In this document: positions 45,827 through 54,075 of the stretch, in pieces
Layout: every line of letters starts with the position of its first letter
Position numbering within the stretch: position 1 is the first letter of the stretch
Assembly: GCF_001705435.1 (NCBI RefSeq)
Contig: NZ_MDEN01000069.1
Span: 558,001-622,000 of the forward strand
Length of the DNA stretch: 64,000 bases
Reading direction: 5' to 3'
Origin: Pseudomonas graminis
GTDB lineage: Bacteria > Pseudomonadota > Gammaproteobacteria > Pseudomonadales > Pseudomonadaceae
The notes under the pieces: generated by a model
Told to the model about the DNA's origin: nothing
Databases searched by the model: none
The model's input: only the letters and a program-made list of their open reading frames with translations
Translations under genes and position numbers: made by a program

Positions 45827-47659
45827 TCAATCCATCCCGACAAATCCGCCCGTCTGATGCGCCCACAGCCGCGCATACAAGCCTTTGTGGGCCAGCAGCT
45901 CGCCATGGGTCCCGCTTTCCGCAATCACGCCGTTTTCCAGGACGATCAGGCGATCCATCCGCGCGATGGTCGACAGCCGGTGGGCAATCGCAATCACCGT
46001 CTTGCCCTGCATCAATGTTTCCAGACTTTCCTGAATCGCCGCTTCCACTTCCGAATCCAGCGCTGACGTCGCTTCGTCCATGATCAAAATCGGCGCGTCC
46101 TTGAGCAGCACGCGGGTGATGGCGATACGCTGACGCTGACCACCGGACAGTTTCACGCCGCGCTCGCCCACATGGGCGTCTAGCCCGGTGCGGCCCTCGG
46201 AGTCCGTGAGCAGCGGGATGAACTCGTCGGCGCGGGCCTTGCGCATGGCCTCCCACAGTTCGGCGTCGGTCGCATCCGGTTTTCCGTACAGCAAGTTATC
46301 GCGGATGGAGCGGTGCAGCAGCGACGTGTCCTGGGTGATCATGCCAATGTGCGAACGCAGGCTTTCCTGAGCGACGTGGGAAATGTCCTGATCGTCGATC
46401 AGGATGCGGCCGCCTTGTACGTCATACAGACGAAGCAGCAGATTCACCAAGGTCGATTTACCCGCGCCCGACGGTCCGATCAACCCGATTTTCTCGCCCG
46501 GCTTGATATCCAGGTTCAGGCCGTGAATCACGCCCTTGCCCTTGCCGTACTGGAAGTTGAGGTCTTCGAATTTCACCTCACCACGGCTGACCGCCAGCTT
46601 CGGTGCAGCGTCCCGGTCGGTGATGCCCACCGGTTGCGCGATGCTCTGCAAACCGTCCTGCACCATGCCGATGTTTTCGAAAATGCCGTTGACCACCCAC
46701 ATGATCCAGCCGGACATATTGACGATCCGAATCGCCAGACCGGTCGCCAGCGCAATCGCGCCCACGGATATCAACGACTGGGTCCACAGCCACAATGCCA
46801 GGCCTGTGGTCGTCACAATCAGAATGCCGTTGAGGCTGGTGATCACGGTGTCCATTTCAGTGATCACGCGACCTGCCAGCTGGGTCTTTTCTGTTTGTTC
46901 GCTGATGGCCTCGCGGGCGTACTGCTGCTCCGAGTTGGTGTGCGCGAACAGCTTGAGCGTTGCGATGTTGGTGTAGCCATCGACGATGCGGCCCATCAGC
47001 TTGGAGCGCGCATCGGAGGAAATGACCGAGCGAGCCTTCACCCGAGGCACGAAGTACCACAGCGCCAGAATGAACGCGAAGATCCAGCTCAGCAGTGGAA
47101 TCATCAGGCGCCAGTCGGCTTCGGCGAACAGCACCAGCGCGCTGATCGAATAGATCAGCACGTGCCACAACGCGTCCACCGACTGCACCGCCGAATCACG
47201 CAGCGCGTTGCCGGTCTGGACGATGCGTTGGGCGATGCGCCCGGCGAAGTCGTTCTGGAAGAAATTCAGGCTCTGCTTGAGCACGTAACTGTGGTTCTGC
47301 CAGTTGATCATGCTGGTCATGCCGGGGCTGATGGTCTGATGCACCAGCAGGTCATGCAGGGCAACGAAGATCGGGCGCAGCACCAGCGCGACGATGACCA
47401 TCCACGTCAGCTCGAACGCATGTTCGCGGAAGAAATTCGGGTTGGGCGTGCCTTGGGCCAGATCAATGATGCGGCTCAGGTAGCTGAACAGCGACACTTC
47501 GATCAGCGCGCCGATCAGTCCGACCACCAGCAGCGCGGCAAAGCTGGGCCACACCTGACGCAGGTAATACAGGTAGAACGAGGCTACGGTGTTGGGCGGG
47601 GCGGCGGAAGGGGCTTCGCGGAAGATATCGATCAGCTGTTCAAAACGGCGATAGAGCAT
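45827..47659 (-). CDS. ABC exporter, fused permease and ATPase
   Basis: 610 residues from the ATG at 47659, the usual size for the P. aeruginosa homologue; an upstream frame to 47776 lacks support. The N-terminal half has six membrane helices (ASFYLYYLRQVWPSFAALLVVGLIGALIEV first). The ATPase domain has Walker A GPSGAGKST, signature LSGGQRQRIAI, Walker B ILIMDEATSALD and the switch IAIAHRLSTI. It has the multidrug/lipid-exporter (MsbA-like) layout; the substrate is unknown. The next gene, ppiA, is on the same strand upstream of it but separated by a terminator, so it is probably independently transcribed. Confidence 0.9.
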   Translation of the reverse strand: MLYRRFEQLIDIFREAPSAAPPNTVASFYLYYLRQVWPSFAALLVVGLIGALIEVSLFSYLSRIIDLAQGTPNPNFFREHAFELTWMVIVALVLRPIFVALHDLLVHQTISPGMTSMINWQNHSYVLKQSLNFFQNDFAGRIAQRIVQTGNALRDSAVQSVDALWHVLIYSISALVLFAEADWRLMIPLLSWIFAFILALWYFVPRVKARSVISSDARSKLMGRIVDGYTNIATLKLFAHTNSEQQYAREAISEQTEKTQLAGRVITEMDTVITSLNGILIVTTTGLALWLWTQSLISVGAIALATGLAIRIVNMSGWIMWVVNGIFENIGMVQDGLQSIAQPVGITDRDAAPKLAVSRGEVKFEDLNFQYGKGKGVIHGLNLDIKPGEKIGLIGPSGAGKSTLVNLLLRLYDVQGGRILIDDQDISHVAQESLRSHIGMITQDTSLLHRSIRDNLLYGKPDATDAELWEAMRKARADEFIPLLTDSEGRTGLDAHVGERGVKLSGGQRQRIAITRVLLKDAPILIMDEATSALDSEVEAAIQESLETLMQGKTVIAIAHRLSTIARMDRLIVLENGVIAESGTHGELLAHKGLYARLWAHQTGGFVGMD

Positions 47660-47799
47660 TGGCAATGACGCCCACGCTTGAGCGGGCTCTCCTTTGGATG
47701 GCGATTGGATACAGCGGCTTGAGAGCAGCCCGGAGACAGTCTTGCGATCAGACCACATGGAAACGCGATTGCTCACGCTGAATCAAGGGGCCTTGTCCT

Positions 47800-47833
47800 T
47801 AAAATGCAAAAGCCGGGCAGGCGCCCGGCTTTT
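47800..47833 (-). terminator. Rho-independent terminator of ppiA
   Basis: On the minus strand AAAAGCCGGGC and GCCCGGCTTTT form a perfect 11-bp stem (47808-47833, loop of 4), followed by TTTT-rich GCATTTT. It lies 16 bp after the ppiA stop. Confidence 0.85.
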
Positions 47834-47848
47834 ACGCTTGCGACAGGC

Positions 47849-48406
47849 TTAGTTCACGCGCTTGGCCGTCTTGATCAGGATCGGGTCAAGGGGCACGTTC
47901 TGCATGCCGCCCTTGTTGCCGGCTTGCGCATTGACGATCTGGTCAACGACGTCCATGCCCTTGACGACTTTGCCGAACACCGCGTAGCCATAGTCACGGG
48001 CGCCGTGGTCGAGCATCGCGTTGTCCTTCACGTTGATGAAGAACTGGCTGGTGGCCGAATTCACGTCCGAGGTCCGCGCCATGGCGACGGTGCCGCGCAC
48101 GTTGTGCAGGCCGTTATCGGCTTCGTTCTTGATCGGGTCGTTGGTCGGCTTCTGTTGCATCTGCGCCGTGAACCCGCCGCCCTGAGCCATGAAGCCCGGG
48201 ATCACACGGTGGAAAATGGTGTTGTTGTAGAAGCTGCTGTCGACGTACTTGAGGAAGTTCTGGGTGCTGACGGGCGCCTTGTCCTGGTTCAGCTCGATTT
48301 CCACATCGCCGAAGCTGGTGGTCAGCACAACATGAGGCGCCGGAGCGGCCATCAAATTGCCGGCGAACAACACGGCAGCGGCGGAGAGGGCGATTTTCTT
48401 CAGCAT
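47849..48406 (-). CDS. ppiA: Periplasmic peptidyl-prolyl cis-trans isomerase A (cyclophilin)
   Basis: 185 residues from the ATG at 48406; the frame is open to 48553 but that part is REP-derived. The signal peptide runs [20 protein letters not shown]. Cyclophilin motifs are [35 protein letters not shown] (with the catalytic Arg), [32 protein letters not shown] and [17 protein letters not shown]. It isomerises proline bonds during folding of exported proteins. It is a single gene ending in a terminator. Confidence 0.95.
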   Translation of the reverse strand: MLKKIALSAAAVLFAGNLMAAPAPHVVLTTSFGDVEIELNQDKAPVSTQNFLKYVDSSFYNNTIFHRVIPGFMAQGGGFTAQMQQKPTNDPIKNEADNGLHNVRGTVAMARTSDVNSATSQFFINVKDNAMLDHGARDYGYAVFGKVVKGMDVVDQIVNAQAGNKGGMQNVPLDPILIKTAKRVN

Positions 48407-48508
48407 GGGCAGAGTCCTGAAATTGATGTCGACTGCGAAAAAACAGGACGTAAGGGAAGCACGTTTGCCGGGATTTGGACAGTGGGCGTGTGGCGCGCCC
48501 TGTTTTAG

Positions 48509-48643
48509 TGGGACCGGCTTTAGCCGGGAAGGGGCCGGTTTAATCACCCCCAATCCTGCGGTGTAATCTCTGACGCTTTCCCGGCTAAAGCCGGTCCCAC
48601 AGGGTAATGCGGTGCATTCGTAGGACCGGCTTCAGCCGGGAAG
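48509..48643. repeat. Three REP copies, locus 4
   Basis: REP copies at 48509-48532 (reverse), 48577-48600 (forward) and 48620-48643 (reverse), the same family as loci 1-3. There is no long-repeat tail here. The pair 48577/48620 forms a REPIN with a 19-bp spacer. It lies in the ppiA upstream gap. Confidence 0.85.
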
Positions 48644-48704
48644 AGGCCAGTGTGAACACCCTCAAATTTGCGGTGTGACCCCCGATGCATTCCCCATGGA
48701 CTGA

Positions 48705-48751
48705 GGGGACTGATTTATTTACAGCGCTTCACCGTAAATTAATCTGTCCCC
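48705..48751. repeat. 47-bp palindromic repeat, copy B
   Basis: The inverse of copy A at 27240-27294: arms GGGGACTGATTTATTTAC and GTAAATTAATCTGTCCCC, with one mismatch in the right arm relative to copy A. It lies 15 bp downstream of the LysR stop, as a possible terminator for that gene. Confidence 0.85.
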
Positions 48752-48765
48752 GGATAGAGCCCTAT

Positions 48766-49692
48766 TCAAAGCATCTGCTGCGGCCCCGGGAAGGGCGCGT
48801 CCAGCGGCGCGGTATCAAAACTCTGAATCAGCTCAATCAGGATCTGCGTCGCAGGCCCGAGCGGTTTGTCCTTGCTGGAATACAGATAAAACGTCGGATG
48901 CCGACTGCCGCCTTTATCCAGCGGCAGAATCTTCAGCACCCCTTCCTGAATCTCCCGCTCAATGATATGCCGTGGCAGCCAGGCAAAGCCCAACCCGCTG
49001 CTGACGAACGCAGCCGCAGTGGCCAGGCTTCCGACCGTCCAGCGCTGTTCGGCGCCGAGCCAGCCGACGTCCCGCGGTTGATTGCGCCCGGAGTCACGAA
49101 TCACTACCTGCAGCTGGCTTTCGAGGTCCTGGAAATTCAGCTCACGTTGCAACTGATGCAACGGGTGCCCGGGATGGGCGACGGCGACGAACTCCACCTT
49201 GCTCATCTCATTGCCCAGATACCCCGGAATACTGAACCCGCTGATGGCGAGATCGGCGACACCTTCCAGCAACACTTCCTCCACTCCCGACAGCACTTCC
49301 TCACGCAGCCGCACCCGACATCCGCGGCTCTGCGGCATGAAGGCTGTCAGCGCCCGCACCAGTCGGGCGTTCGGGTAGGCGGCGTCTACCACCACACGCA
49401 CCTCGGCCTCCCAGCCCTGTTCCATGTGGTGGGCCAGGTCTTCCAGCTGGCTGGCGTTCTTCACCAACTGCCGCGAGCGCCGCAGCAATACCTCACCGGC
49501 CTCGGTCAGCACGGCTTTGCGGCCGTCGATGCGCAACAGCGGAACGCCGAGCTGGTCCTGCATTCTGGCGACGGTGTAGCTCACCGACGACTGCGAGCGG
49601 TGCAGCGCTTCGGCGGCCTGAGCAAAGCCGCCATGGTCGACAACGGCTTGCAGCGTGCGCCATTGATCAAGGGTCACGCGGGGCGCTTTCAT
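48766..49692 (-). CDS. LysR family transcriptional regulator
   Basis: 308 residues. N-terminal winged helix (LDQWRTLQAVVDHGGFAQAAEALHRSQSSVSYTVARMQDQLGVPLLRIDGRKAVLT) with the LysR HTH spacing, then an effector domain (RVVVDAAYPNARLVRALTAFMPQSRGCRVRLREEVLSG, VADLAISGFSIPGYLGNEM, GSLATAAAFVSSGLGFAWLPRHIIEREIQEGVLKILPL). The neighbouring ABC exporter-ppiA-LysR order is the same as in P. aeruginosa (PA3228-PA3225). The regulated genes are unknown; the divergent small gene at 49743 is 50 bp away and is the likeliest target. Confidence 0.9.
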   Translation of the reverse strand: MKAPRVTLDQWRTLQAVVDHGGFAQAAEALHRSQSSVSYTVARMQDQLGVPLLRIDGRKAVLTEAGEVLLRRSRQLVKNASQLEDLAHHMEQGWEAEVRVVVDAAYPNARLVRALTAFMPQSRGCRVRLREEVLSGVEEVLLEGVADLAISGFSIPGYLGNEMSKVEFVAVAHPGHPLHQLQRELNFQDLESQLQVVIRDSGRNQPRDVGWLGAEQRWTVGSLATAAAFVSSGLGFAWLPRHIIEREIQEGVLKILPLDKGGSRHPTFYLYSSKDKPLGPATQILIELIQSFDTAPLDAPFPGPQQML

Positions 49693-49742
49693 CTCTCGCT
49701 CCTGTTGTCCTAAGCTGGCGGTCCCTGAATGGAGACTGCCCC

Positions 49743-50057
49743 ATGAAAAGAATCTGTTGTGTGCTGCTGGCGATGCTGCCGCTGAGCGCGTTCGCCTACC
49801 CGATCGACGTCGAGAAAGACATCAAGGGCGTGCAGGTCGACTACAACAGTCATGACGTCGCCTACGACATCGGCAATATCACCCTGAATAACTTTGGCGA
49901 CGTCCCCGCCAAGTGCAGCGTGGTCTTCCGCAACGGGCCGGAAGCCCCACGCACGCGCCGGGTCCAGGTCGCGCCGAAGAGCAGCACCGAAGTGACCGCC
50001 AAGTTCACCCGCGACATCGTCAAGCTGCGCATCTCCCTGAGCTGCGAGCCTCTGTAA
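49743..50057 (+). CDS. Small exported conserved hypothetical protein
   Basis: 104 residues with a signal peptide (CCVLLAMLPLSAFA-YPIDV). The mature 80-odd residues form a beta-sandwich-like fold: GVQVDYNSHDVAYDIGNITLNNFGDVPAKCSVVFRNGPEAPRTRRVQVAPKSSTEVTAKF. The two Cys (in AKCSV and LSCEP) may pair. Often annotated without basis as a 3-phosphoglycerate kinase in pseudomonads. It is divergent from the LysR gene. Function unknown; probably periplasmic. Confidence 0.7.
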   Translation: MKRICCVLLAMLPLSAFAYPIDVEKDIKGVQVDYNSHDVAYDIGNITLNNFGDVPAKCSVVFRNGPEAPRTRRVQVAPKSSTEVTAKFTRDIVKLRISLSCEPL

Positions 50058-50241
50058 CCCACGTCTCAGCGTCGACCGAGCGTACTTCGGCTTCGGCGAT
50101 AAAACAAATTCTTAGATGGGTTCGGGTCGATAGTCGGCTTCTTTGATCGAGACGCCGGCCGCTGACAGGGCAGGGTGATGAGCGCTCACGTGCTGGAGTG
50201 ACATCCAACGCGCCTCTTAATCGCCCGTTAATCCCGCCGCC

Positions 50242-50345
50242 CGATGATGCTCGCGTTCATCGACACTCCATTGGCACTCGTTCGCTCCTGAGTGCATTGC
50301 CCGATCGACCCGCAGGACTGCGCCGGGTTGATCGGGTTTTTTCTT
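50242..50345 (+). ncRNA. Candidate structured RNA (sRNA, 3' UTR or leader)
   Basis: Three hairpins in a row: CGATGA/TCATCG (50242-50262), GCACTC/GAGTGC (50274-50295) and a strong terminator stem CCCGATCGACCC/GGGTTGATCGGG (50300-50336) followed by TTTTTT. It lies 185 bp after the gene at 49743 and 100 bp before the EamA gene. It could be the 3' end of a long transcript, a free sRNA or an attenuating leader for the EamA transporter. No clear promoter is seen; the rest of 50058-50446 is unassigned. Confidence 0.35.
50300..50345 (+). terminator. Rho-independent terminator in the 5' region of the EamA gene
   Basis: CCCGATCGACCC / GGGTTGATCGGG, a 12-bp stem with one G-T pair, 13-base loop and TTTTTTCTTTT tail. 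It ends 100 bp before the EamA ATG. Confidence 0.85.
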
Positions 50346-50446
50346 TTAGGGTTAGGCATCGCCGCAAACGGTGGCCCAGCCGACCTGTTCAATAGACACG
50401 CCGTGGCCAACCCGCTAAGGTCGCCGCCTTCAAAAAAGGGGCAACC

Positions 50447-51313
50447 ATGGGCTATCTACTTTTCGTGACGCTGATTCAGGCGTTTTCCTTCAGCCTGATC
50501 GGCGTTTATCTGGCCGGGCACGTCGACAGCTACTTCGCTGTTATGCTGCGGGTTGTCCTGGCCGGATTAGTGTTCATCCCGCTGACGCGCTGGCGTCGAG
50601 TCGAGCCGTCATTCATGCGCGGCATGCTGTTGATCGGCGCGCTTCAGTTCGGCGTCACCTACGTCTGCCTATACCTGAGCTTTCGCGTGCTGACGGTTCC
50701 CGAAGTGCTGCTGTTTACCATCCTGACGCCGCTCCACGTCACGCTGATCGAGGACGCCCTCAATCGGCGCTTCAATCCGTGGGGCCTGCTGGCGGCGTTG
50801 GTCGCGGTGCTCGGCGCGGTGATCATCCGTTACGACCGGGTCGATCCGAATTTCCTCGGCGGCTTCCTGTTGCTGCAGGTAGCAAACTTCACTTACGCGG
50901 CGGGCCAGGTGCTCTACAAACACCTGGTCGCCCGCCACCCCAGCGATCTGCCGCACTACCGCCGCTTCGGTTATTTCTACCTCGGCGCCCTGGCTGTGGC
51001 GTTGCCGGCGTTTCTGCTGTTCAGCAATCCGCAGCATCTGCCGGATGCGCCTCAACAGTGGGTGGTGCTGCTGTTCCTCGGCCTGTGTTCCACCGCGCTC
51101 GGCATGTACTGGTGGAACAAAGGTGCGTGCCTGGTCAACGGCGCCACACTGGCGGTGATGAATAACCTGCATGTGCCGGTGGGGCTGCTGATCAATCTAT
51201 TGATCTGGGGGCAGAATGAGGACTTGGGCAAGCTGTTTTTAGGCGGGCTGGTGATTGTTTCATCGGTGTGGATCAGTCGCCGCGGTGTTGTTCAACGCCG
51301 GGCTGTTCTCTGA
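50447..51313 (+). CDS. EamA family transporter (drug/metabolite transporter superfamily)
   Basis: 288 residues with ten predicted membrane helices in two five-helix EamA repeats (first GYLLFVTLIQAFSFSLIGVYLAGH, second repeat starting FLGGFLLLQVANFTYAAGQVLYKHL). It resembles the carboxylate/amino acid/amine exporter group (YtfF/RhaT-like). The substrate is unknown. AAGGGGC is upstream of the ATG. The strong terminator 100 bp upstream may mean that its transcription is attenuated. Confidence 0.85.
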   Translation: MGYLLFVTLIQAFSFSLIGVYLAGHVDSYFAVMLRVVLAGLVFIPLTRWRRVEPSFMRGMLLIGALQFGVTYVCLYLSFRVLTVPEVLLFTILTPLHVTLIEDALNRRFNPWGLLAALVAVLGAVIIRYDRVDPNFLGGFLLLQVANFTYAAGQVLYKHLVARHPSDLPHYRRFGYFYLGALAVALPAFLLFSNPQHLPDAPQQWVVLLFLGLCSTALGMYWWNKGACLVNGATLAVMNNLHVPVGLLINLLIWGQNEDLGKLFLGGLVIVSSVWISRRGVVQRRAVL

Positions 51314-51465
51314 AACAGCCGGGTTAGACGCCCGCGTTACCGACATCAGCGAGGGTGATGTTAGATATCTTCATGGGTGGTTTTTCATGTTGGGATCAAC
51401 CGAATAGATTGGCCCCAACGAAACGACTTAAACCACTTACCATCAACTACGCGGAGATCTACATC

Positions 51466-51702
51466 ATGAAAAAGTCCATCGCCTTCAGTTTCGCCTTGTC
51501 CATCCTGGCTACGGGTTCTGCATTCGCCAGCCCACAGCACATTAACCAACGCGCTATCGTCAACGCTTCCAGCGCTACCGTTCTGGACAGCAAAGTCGCC
51601 AGCAAAGAGGCGGTCAAGCCTTTCGCCACTAAGACTTCCGGCACCGTGACCGTTGCTGAAAACCGCAAAGAGTTCGGTTCCAGCTACCAGCGTGATCGTT
51701 AA
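51466..51702 (+). CDS. Small secreted hypothetical protein
   Basis: 78 residues from the ATG at 51466 (GGAGAT upstream), the only start with a signal peptide (KKSIAFSFALSILATGSAFA-SPQH). The mature part (about 58 residues) is Ser/Thr/Lys-rich (NASSATVLDSKVASKEAVKPFATKTSGTVTVAENRKEF) and Cys-free, and may be disordered. I see no known family. It has its own terminator (51732-51758). Confidence 0.65.
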   Translation: MKKSIAFSFALSILATGSAFASPQHINQRAIVNASSATVLDSKVASKEAVKPFATKTSGTVTVAENRKEFGSSYQRDR

Positions 51703-51731
51703 TTCTTTGGGTGTTTGAATACCCGAAACAT

Positions 51732-51758
51732 AAAAGCCCGGCATATGCCGGGCTTTTT
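51732..51758. terminator. Bidirectional terminator between the small secreted gene and the monooxygenase gene
   Basis: AAAAGCCCGGCA-TAT-GCCGGGCTTTT: a palindrome with U-tails on both strands (the plus strand runs into TTTTTGC). It separates the plus-strand gene from the end of the ABM-P450 transcript. Confidence 0.88.
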
Positions 51759-51774
51759 GCTCTTTCATTTTCTT

Positions 51775-52119
51775 TTATTCATGAACGCGTCTGCTATCGG
51801 CGGGCGCTTGAGCACGATTCTCCAGACTGTAATCTCGCATCACGTCAGCAATGCGCAGGTGGTAATCATAGAATACTTGCCTACGCCCCGTAAGTTGCGC
51901 GGCACGATGCAACTCAAGGCCGCGCCACCGTTCAATGGCTTCCTCATCACGCCAAAATGACAGCGACAGAACTTTTCCTGGCTCACTCAGGCTCTGATAA
52001 CGCTGCACTGAAATGAACCCATCCAAACCTTCCAGCAATGGCTTCAGTTCAGCCGCAAGATCAAGATACCGCTGGTATTGCTCCTCATTTGGCCACGCTT
52101 CAAAAATAACGGCGATCAT
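51775..52119 (-). CDS. Antibiotic biosynthesis monooxygenase (ABM) domain protein
   Basis: 114 residues with a full ABM ferredoxin-like domain: VIFEAWPNEEQYQRYLDLAAELKPLLEGLDGFISVQRYQS, then PGKVLSLSFWRDEEAIERWRGLELHRAAQ, and VFYDYHLRIADVMRDYSLENRAQAP. Proteins of this family act as cofactor-free oxygenases on quinone-like substrates or as small sensors/heme-degrading enzymes. Its ATG overlaps the P450 stop by 4 bp (ATGA), so it is the second gene of a tightly coupled operon. It is followed by a terminator. The base composition is lower than in the neighbours outside the cassette. Confidence 0.85.
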   Translation of the reverse strand: MIAVIFEAWPNEEQYQRYLDLAAELKPLLEGLDGFISVQRYQSLSEPGKVLSLSFWRDEEAIERWRGLELHRAAQLTGRRQVFYDYHLRIADVMRDYSLENRAQAPADSRRVHE

Positions 52120-53273
52120 TGTTGAGTATCCCGGCTGCGATGGAAATGAGGAATTCGAGCATTAAGCGAGGGCAAGTAGCGCCATTGATGAGCGCGGACA
52201 GCGGTGGTGGGCTGTCTACGCAATAGCTCTGAAACCGCTTCAGAGGCAATACGCAAAGCGAGTTGCTGACCTGGGCATTCATGTCTGCCTGAGCCAAAGC
52301 TGAATATTCGACGGTGTGACCGTGTGAGCAAAAAGTTGTCAGGATCCGGGTTTGCGCAAGGATCCCTGTTCGCCGAAGCCAGCAACAAAAGAACCGTATC
52401 CCCGGCCTTCAGGACGCTGCCTTCGATTACACACTGCTCGGCGACGAACCGCCGGGTGTTTTGTATGGGGGAGTCGTGGCGCGCCGCCTCGGCTACCCAC
52501 TCTGCAACACGCGGCGGTTGTTGAGGGGGGGCAAACAGGTCGGGGTTACGATGAATCGCTATGAGGGTGTTGCCGATCAAGCCTGCGGTGGCTTCGCAGG
52601 TCTGTGACAACAGGCCGATCAGATTAGCGATCAATGCGTCTCTGTCTCTCCAGCCCGTCACGTCACATTCCCTCAACACGTGGCTCATGAAGCGACTTCT
52701 TTCATCCTCGCAAAGCAGCAACTCTGCGAACAGTTGACTCAACCGAGTCGCTCCGGCATCGGCCTCATCCAGCTTGGTCTTGTCGCTTAAGGGGGAAAGG
52801 CAGCCCACAAAATTCTGGGTCAGGGTCACAACTTCACGTAACTGGGTGAAAGGTATGCCCATCAAGGTTGCCATGACGGATACGGGCAACGTCCACATCA
52901 ACTCATTGAGGGCGTCGACCGGGGCATTGAGGGACTCGAACACCTGCGACACAATTTCTGCGATGTTTTCGTCATGCACAGAAGCCAAAGTGGGCGCGAT
53001 GGCCATTCTTGGACACTGGTGTTCAGCTCCCTCGTTCATGCGCATGAGACGACCGAAAACACGACCCGCGGCGCCCTGTGCAATTGCGAGAGGAACCGGC
53101 TCATCAAGAGGACGGACTCGACAGTCCGAATGTTCCAGAATGGCCTCTACGGCACTGGCATCACTGGCGATCCACAGGCGTAGATCTGCATCGAACAACA
53201 GCCCCTTTCGTTGCCTTAAACCTGCGTAATAAATATAAGGGTCGGTATGGCTGGCTGCTTCAAACGGCGTCAT
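52116..53273 (-). CDS. Cytochrome P450
   Basis: 385 residues, the usual size of a soluble bacterial P450 (class I, needing separate redox partners, none of which is encoded here). The heme-binding loop is FGSGRHECPG with Cys333 as the axial ligand, the K-helix ExxR is E262-A-A-R265, and the I-helix acid-alcohol region is C226-E-A-T229. The meander/PERF-like Arg is in LLTRSHRR. All essential features are present, so it is probably active. The substrate is unknown. First gene of a two-gene operon with the ABM gene, divergent from the ArsR gene 75 bp away, so it is probably under ArsR control. Confidence 0.95.
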   Translation of the reverse strand: MTPFEAASHTDPYIYYAGLRQRKGLLFDADLRLWIASDASAVEAILEHSDCRVRPLDEPVPLAIAQGAAGRVFGRLMRMNEGAEHQCPRMAIAPTLASVHDENIAEIVSQVFESLNAPVDALNELMWTLPVSVMATLMGIPFTQLREVVTLTQNFVGCLSPLSDKTKLDEADAGATRLSQLFAELLLCEDERSRFMSHVLRECDVTGWRDRDALIANLIGLLSQTCEATAGLIGNTLIAIHRNPDLFAPPQQPPRVAEWVAEAARHDSPIQNTRRFVAEQCVIEGSVLKAGDTVLLLLASANRDPCANPDPDNFLLTRSHRRIFSFGSGRHECPGQQLALRIASEAVSELLRRQPTTAVRAHQWRYLPSLNARIPHFHRSRDTQQ

Positions 53274-53286
53274 TTCTGAAAGTCCT

Positions 53287-53346
53287 GTTCACAAAGAACG
53301 GCTAATATCTGGCACTGCGCACGTTAACGATTCGTTCAGGAACGAA
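53287..53346. promoter_or_regulatory. Candidate ArsR operator region between the P450 and ArsR genes
   Basis: Two related inverted repeats: GTTC-ACAAA-GAAC (53287-53299) and TTCGTTC-AG-GAACGAA (53331-53346), both built from GTTC/GAAC half-sites. A CGTTAACG palindrome (53322-53329) lies next to the second. The second ends 2 bp before the ArsR ATG and the first starts 14 bp before the P450 ATG, good positions for repression of both genes. Confidence 0.6.
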
Positions 53347-53348
53347 AT

Positions 53349-54062
53349 ATGGACTCCCCAGGCAATGACACCGCCATTTCAAGGATCGCCGGCGCAATCG
53401 CCGAACCAGCAAGGACGAAGATGCTCTGTTCGTTGATGGATGGGCATGCACGTACCAGCACAGAAATGGCTGTCATCGGCGACGTAAGTGCCTCTACTGC
53501 AAGCGCGCATTTGGCAAGGCTCAAAGAGGACGGGCTGCTGAAGCTGCACACGCAGGGCAGGCATCGATATTACAGTCTGGCGGACGCAGACGTGGCCAGA
53601 GCGATAGAGGCCCTCATGGTGATCAGTCATAAGCCGTACACCAGGTTTGTCCCGAATACCCCGGGTCGACTGCAAATCGCACGCACCTGTTATGACCACA
53701 TGGCGGGCTCATTGGCCGTAAAACTGCACGATCGTTTCCTCGAGTCAGGCTGGCTGACCATGTCAGCTGCTGACGACGGTAATTATCAACTTACTGTCAG
53801 CGGCGAAAAAGCGATGGTCGACTTAGGGCTTGACGTGGAGAGCATCAGGGCACAACGACGTCGCTTCGCCTGCTCATGCCTGGATTGGAGCATGCGCCGC
53901 CCGCATCTCGCTGGAGCACTGGGTGCTGCCTTTCTGCACATTGTGACCAGCCGCAAATGGGTTATCCAGGACCTTGACAGCAGGACGCTCGCGTTGACAC
54001 CCAAGGGAGCGAAAGAGTTTTCCGTTCGATTCGGGGTCAGCACTGAAAACAATGCGCCATAG
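53349..54062 (+). CDS. ArsR-type winged-helix transcriptional regulator with extended C-terminus
   Basis: 237 residues, longer than classical ArsR repressors (about 100). The N-terminal winged helix (residues about 10-90: ISRIAGAIAEPARTKMLCSLMDGHARTSTEMAVIGDVSASTASAHLARLKEDGLLKLHTQGRHRYYSL) has the ArsR pattern. The C-terminal half (TCYDHMAGSLAVKLHDRFLESGWL, CSCLDWSMRRPHLAGALGAAFLHIVTSRKWVI, LALTPKGAKEFSVRFGV) is a second domain found in a distinct ArsR subgroup; its two Cys and two His could bind metal, but an organic ligand is as likely. It is divergent from the P450-ABM operon and most probably controls it. Confidence 0.85.
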   Translation: MDSPGNDTAISRIAGAIAEPARTKMLCSLMDGHARTSTEMAVIGDVSASTASAHLARLKEDGLLKLHTQGRHRYYSLADADVARAIEALMVISHKPYTRFVPNTPGRLQIARTCYDHMAGSLAVKLHDRFLESGWLTMSAADDGNYQLTVSGEKAMVDLGLDVESIRAQRRRFACSCLDWSMRRPHLAGALGAAFLHIVTSRKWVIQDLDSRTLALTPKGAKEFSVRFGVSTENNAP

Positions 54063-54075
54063 CTGCACTTGTGCG

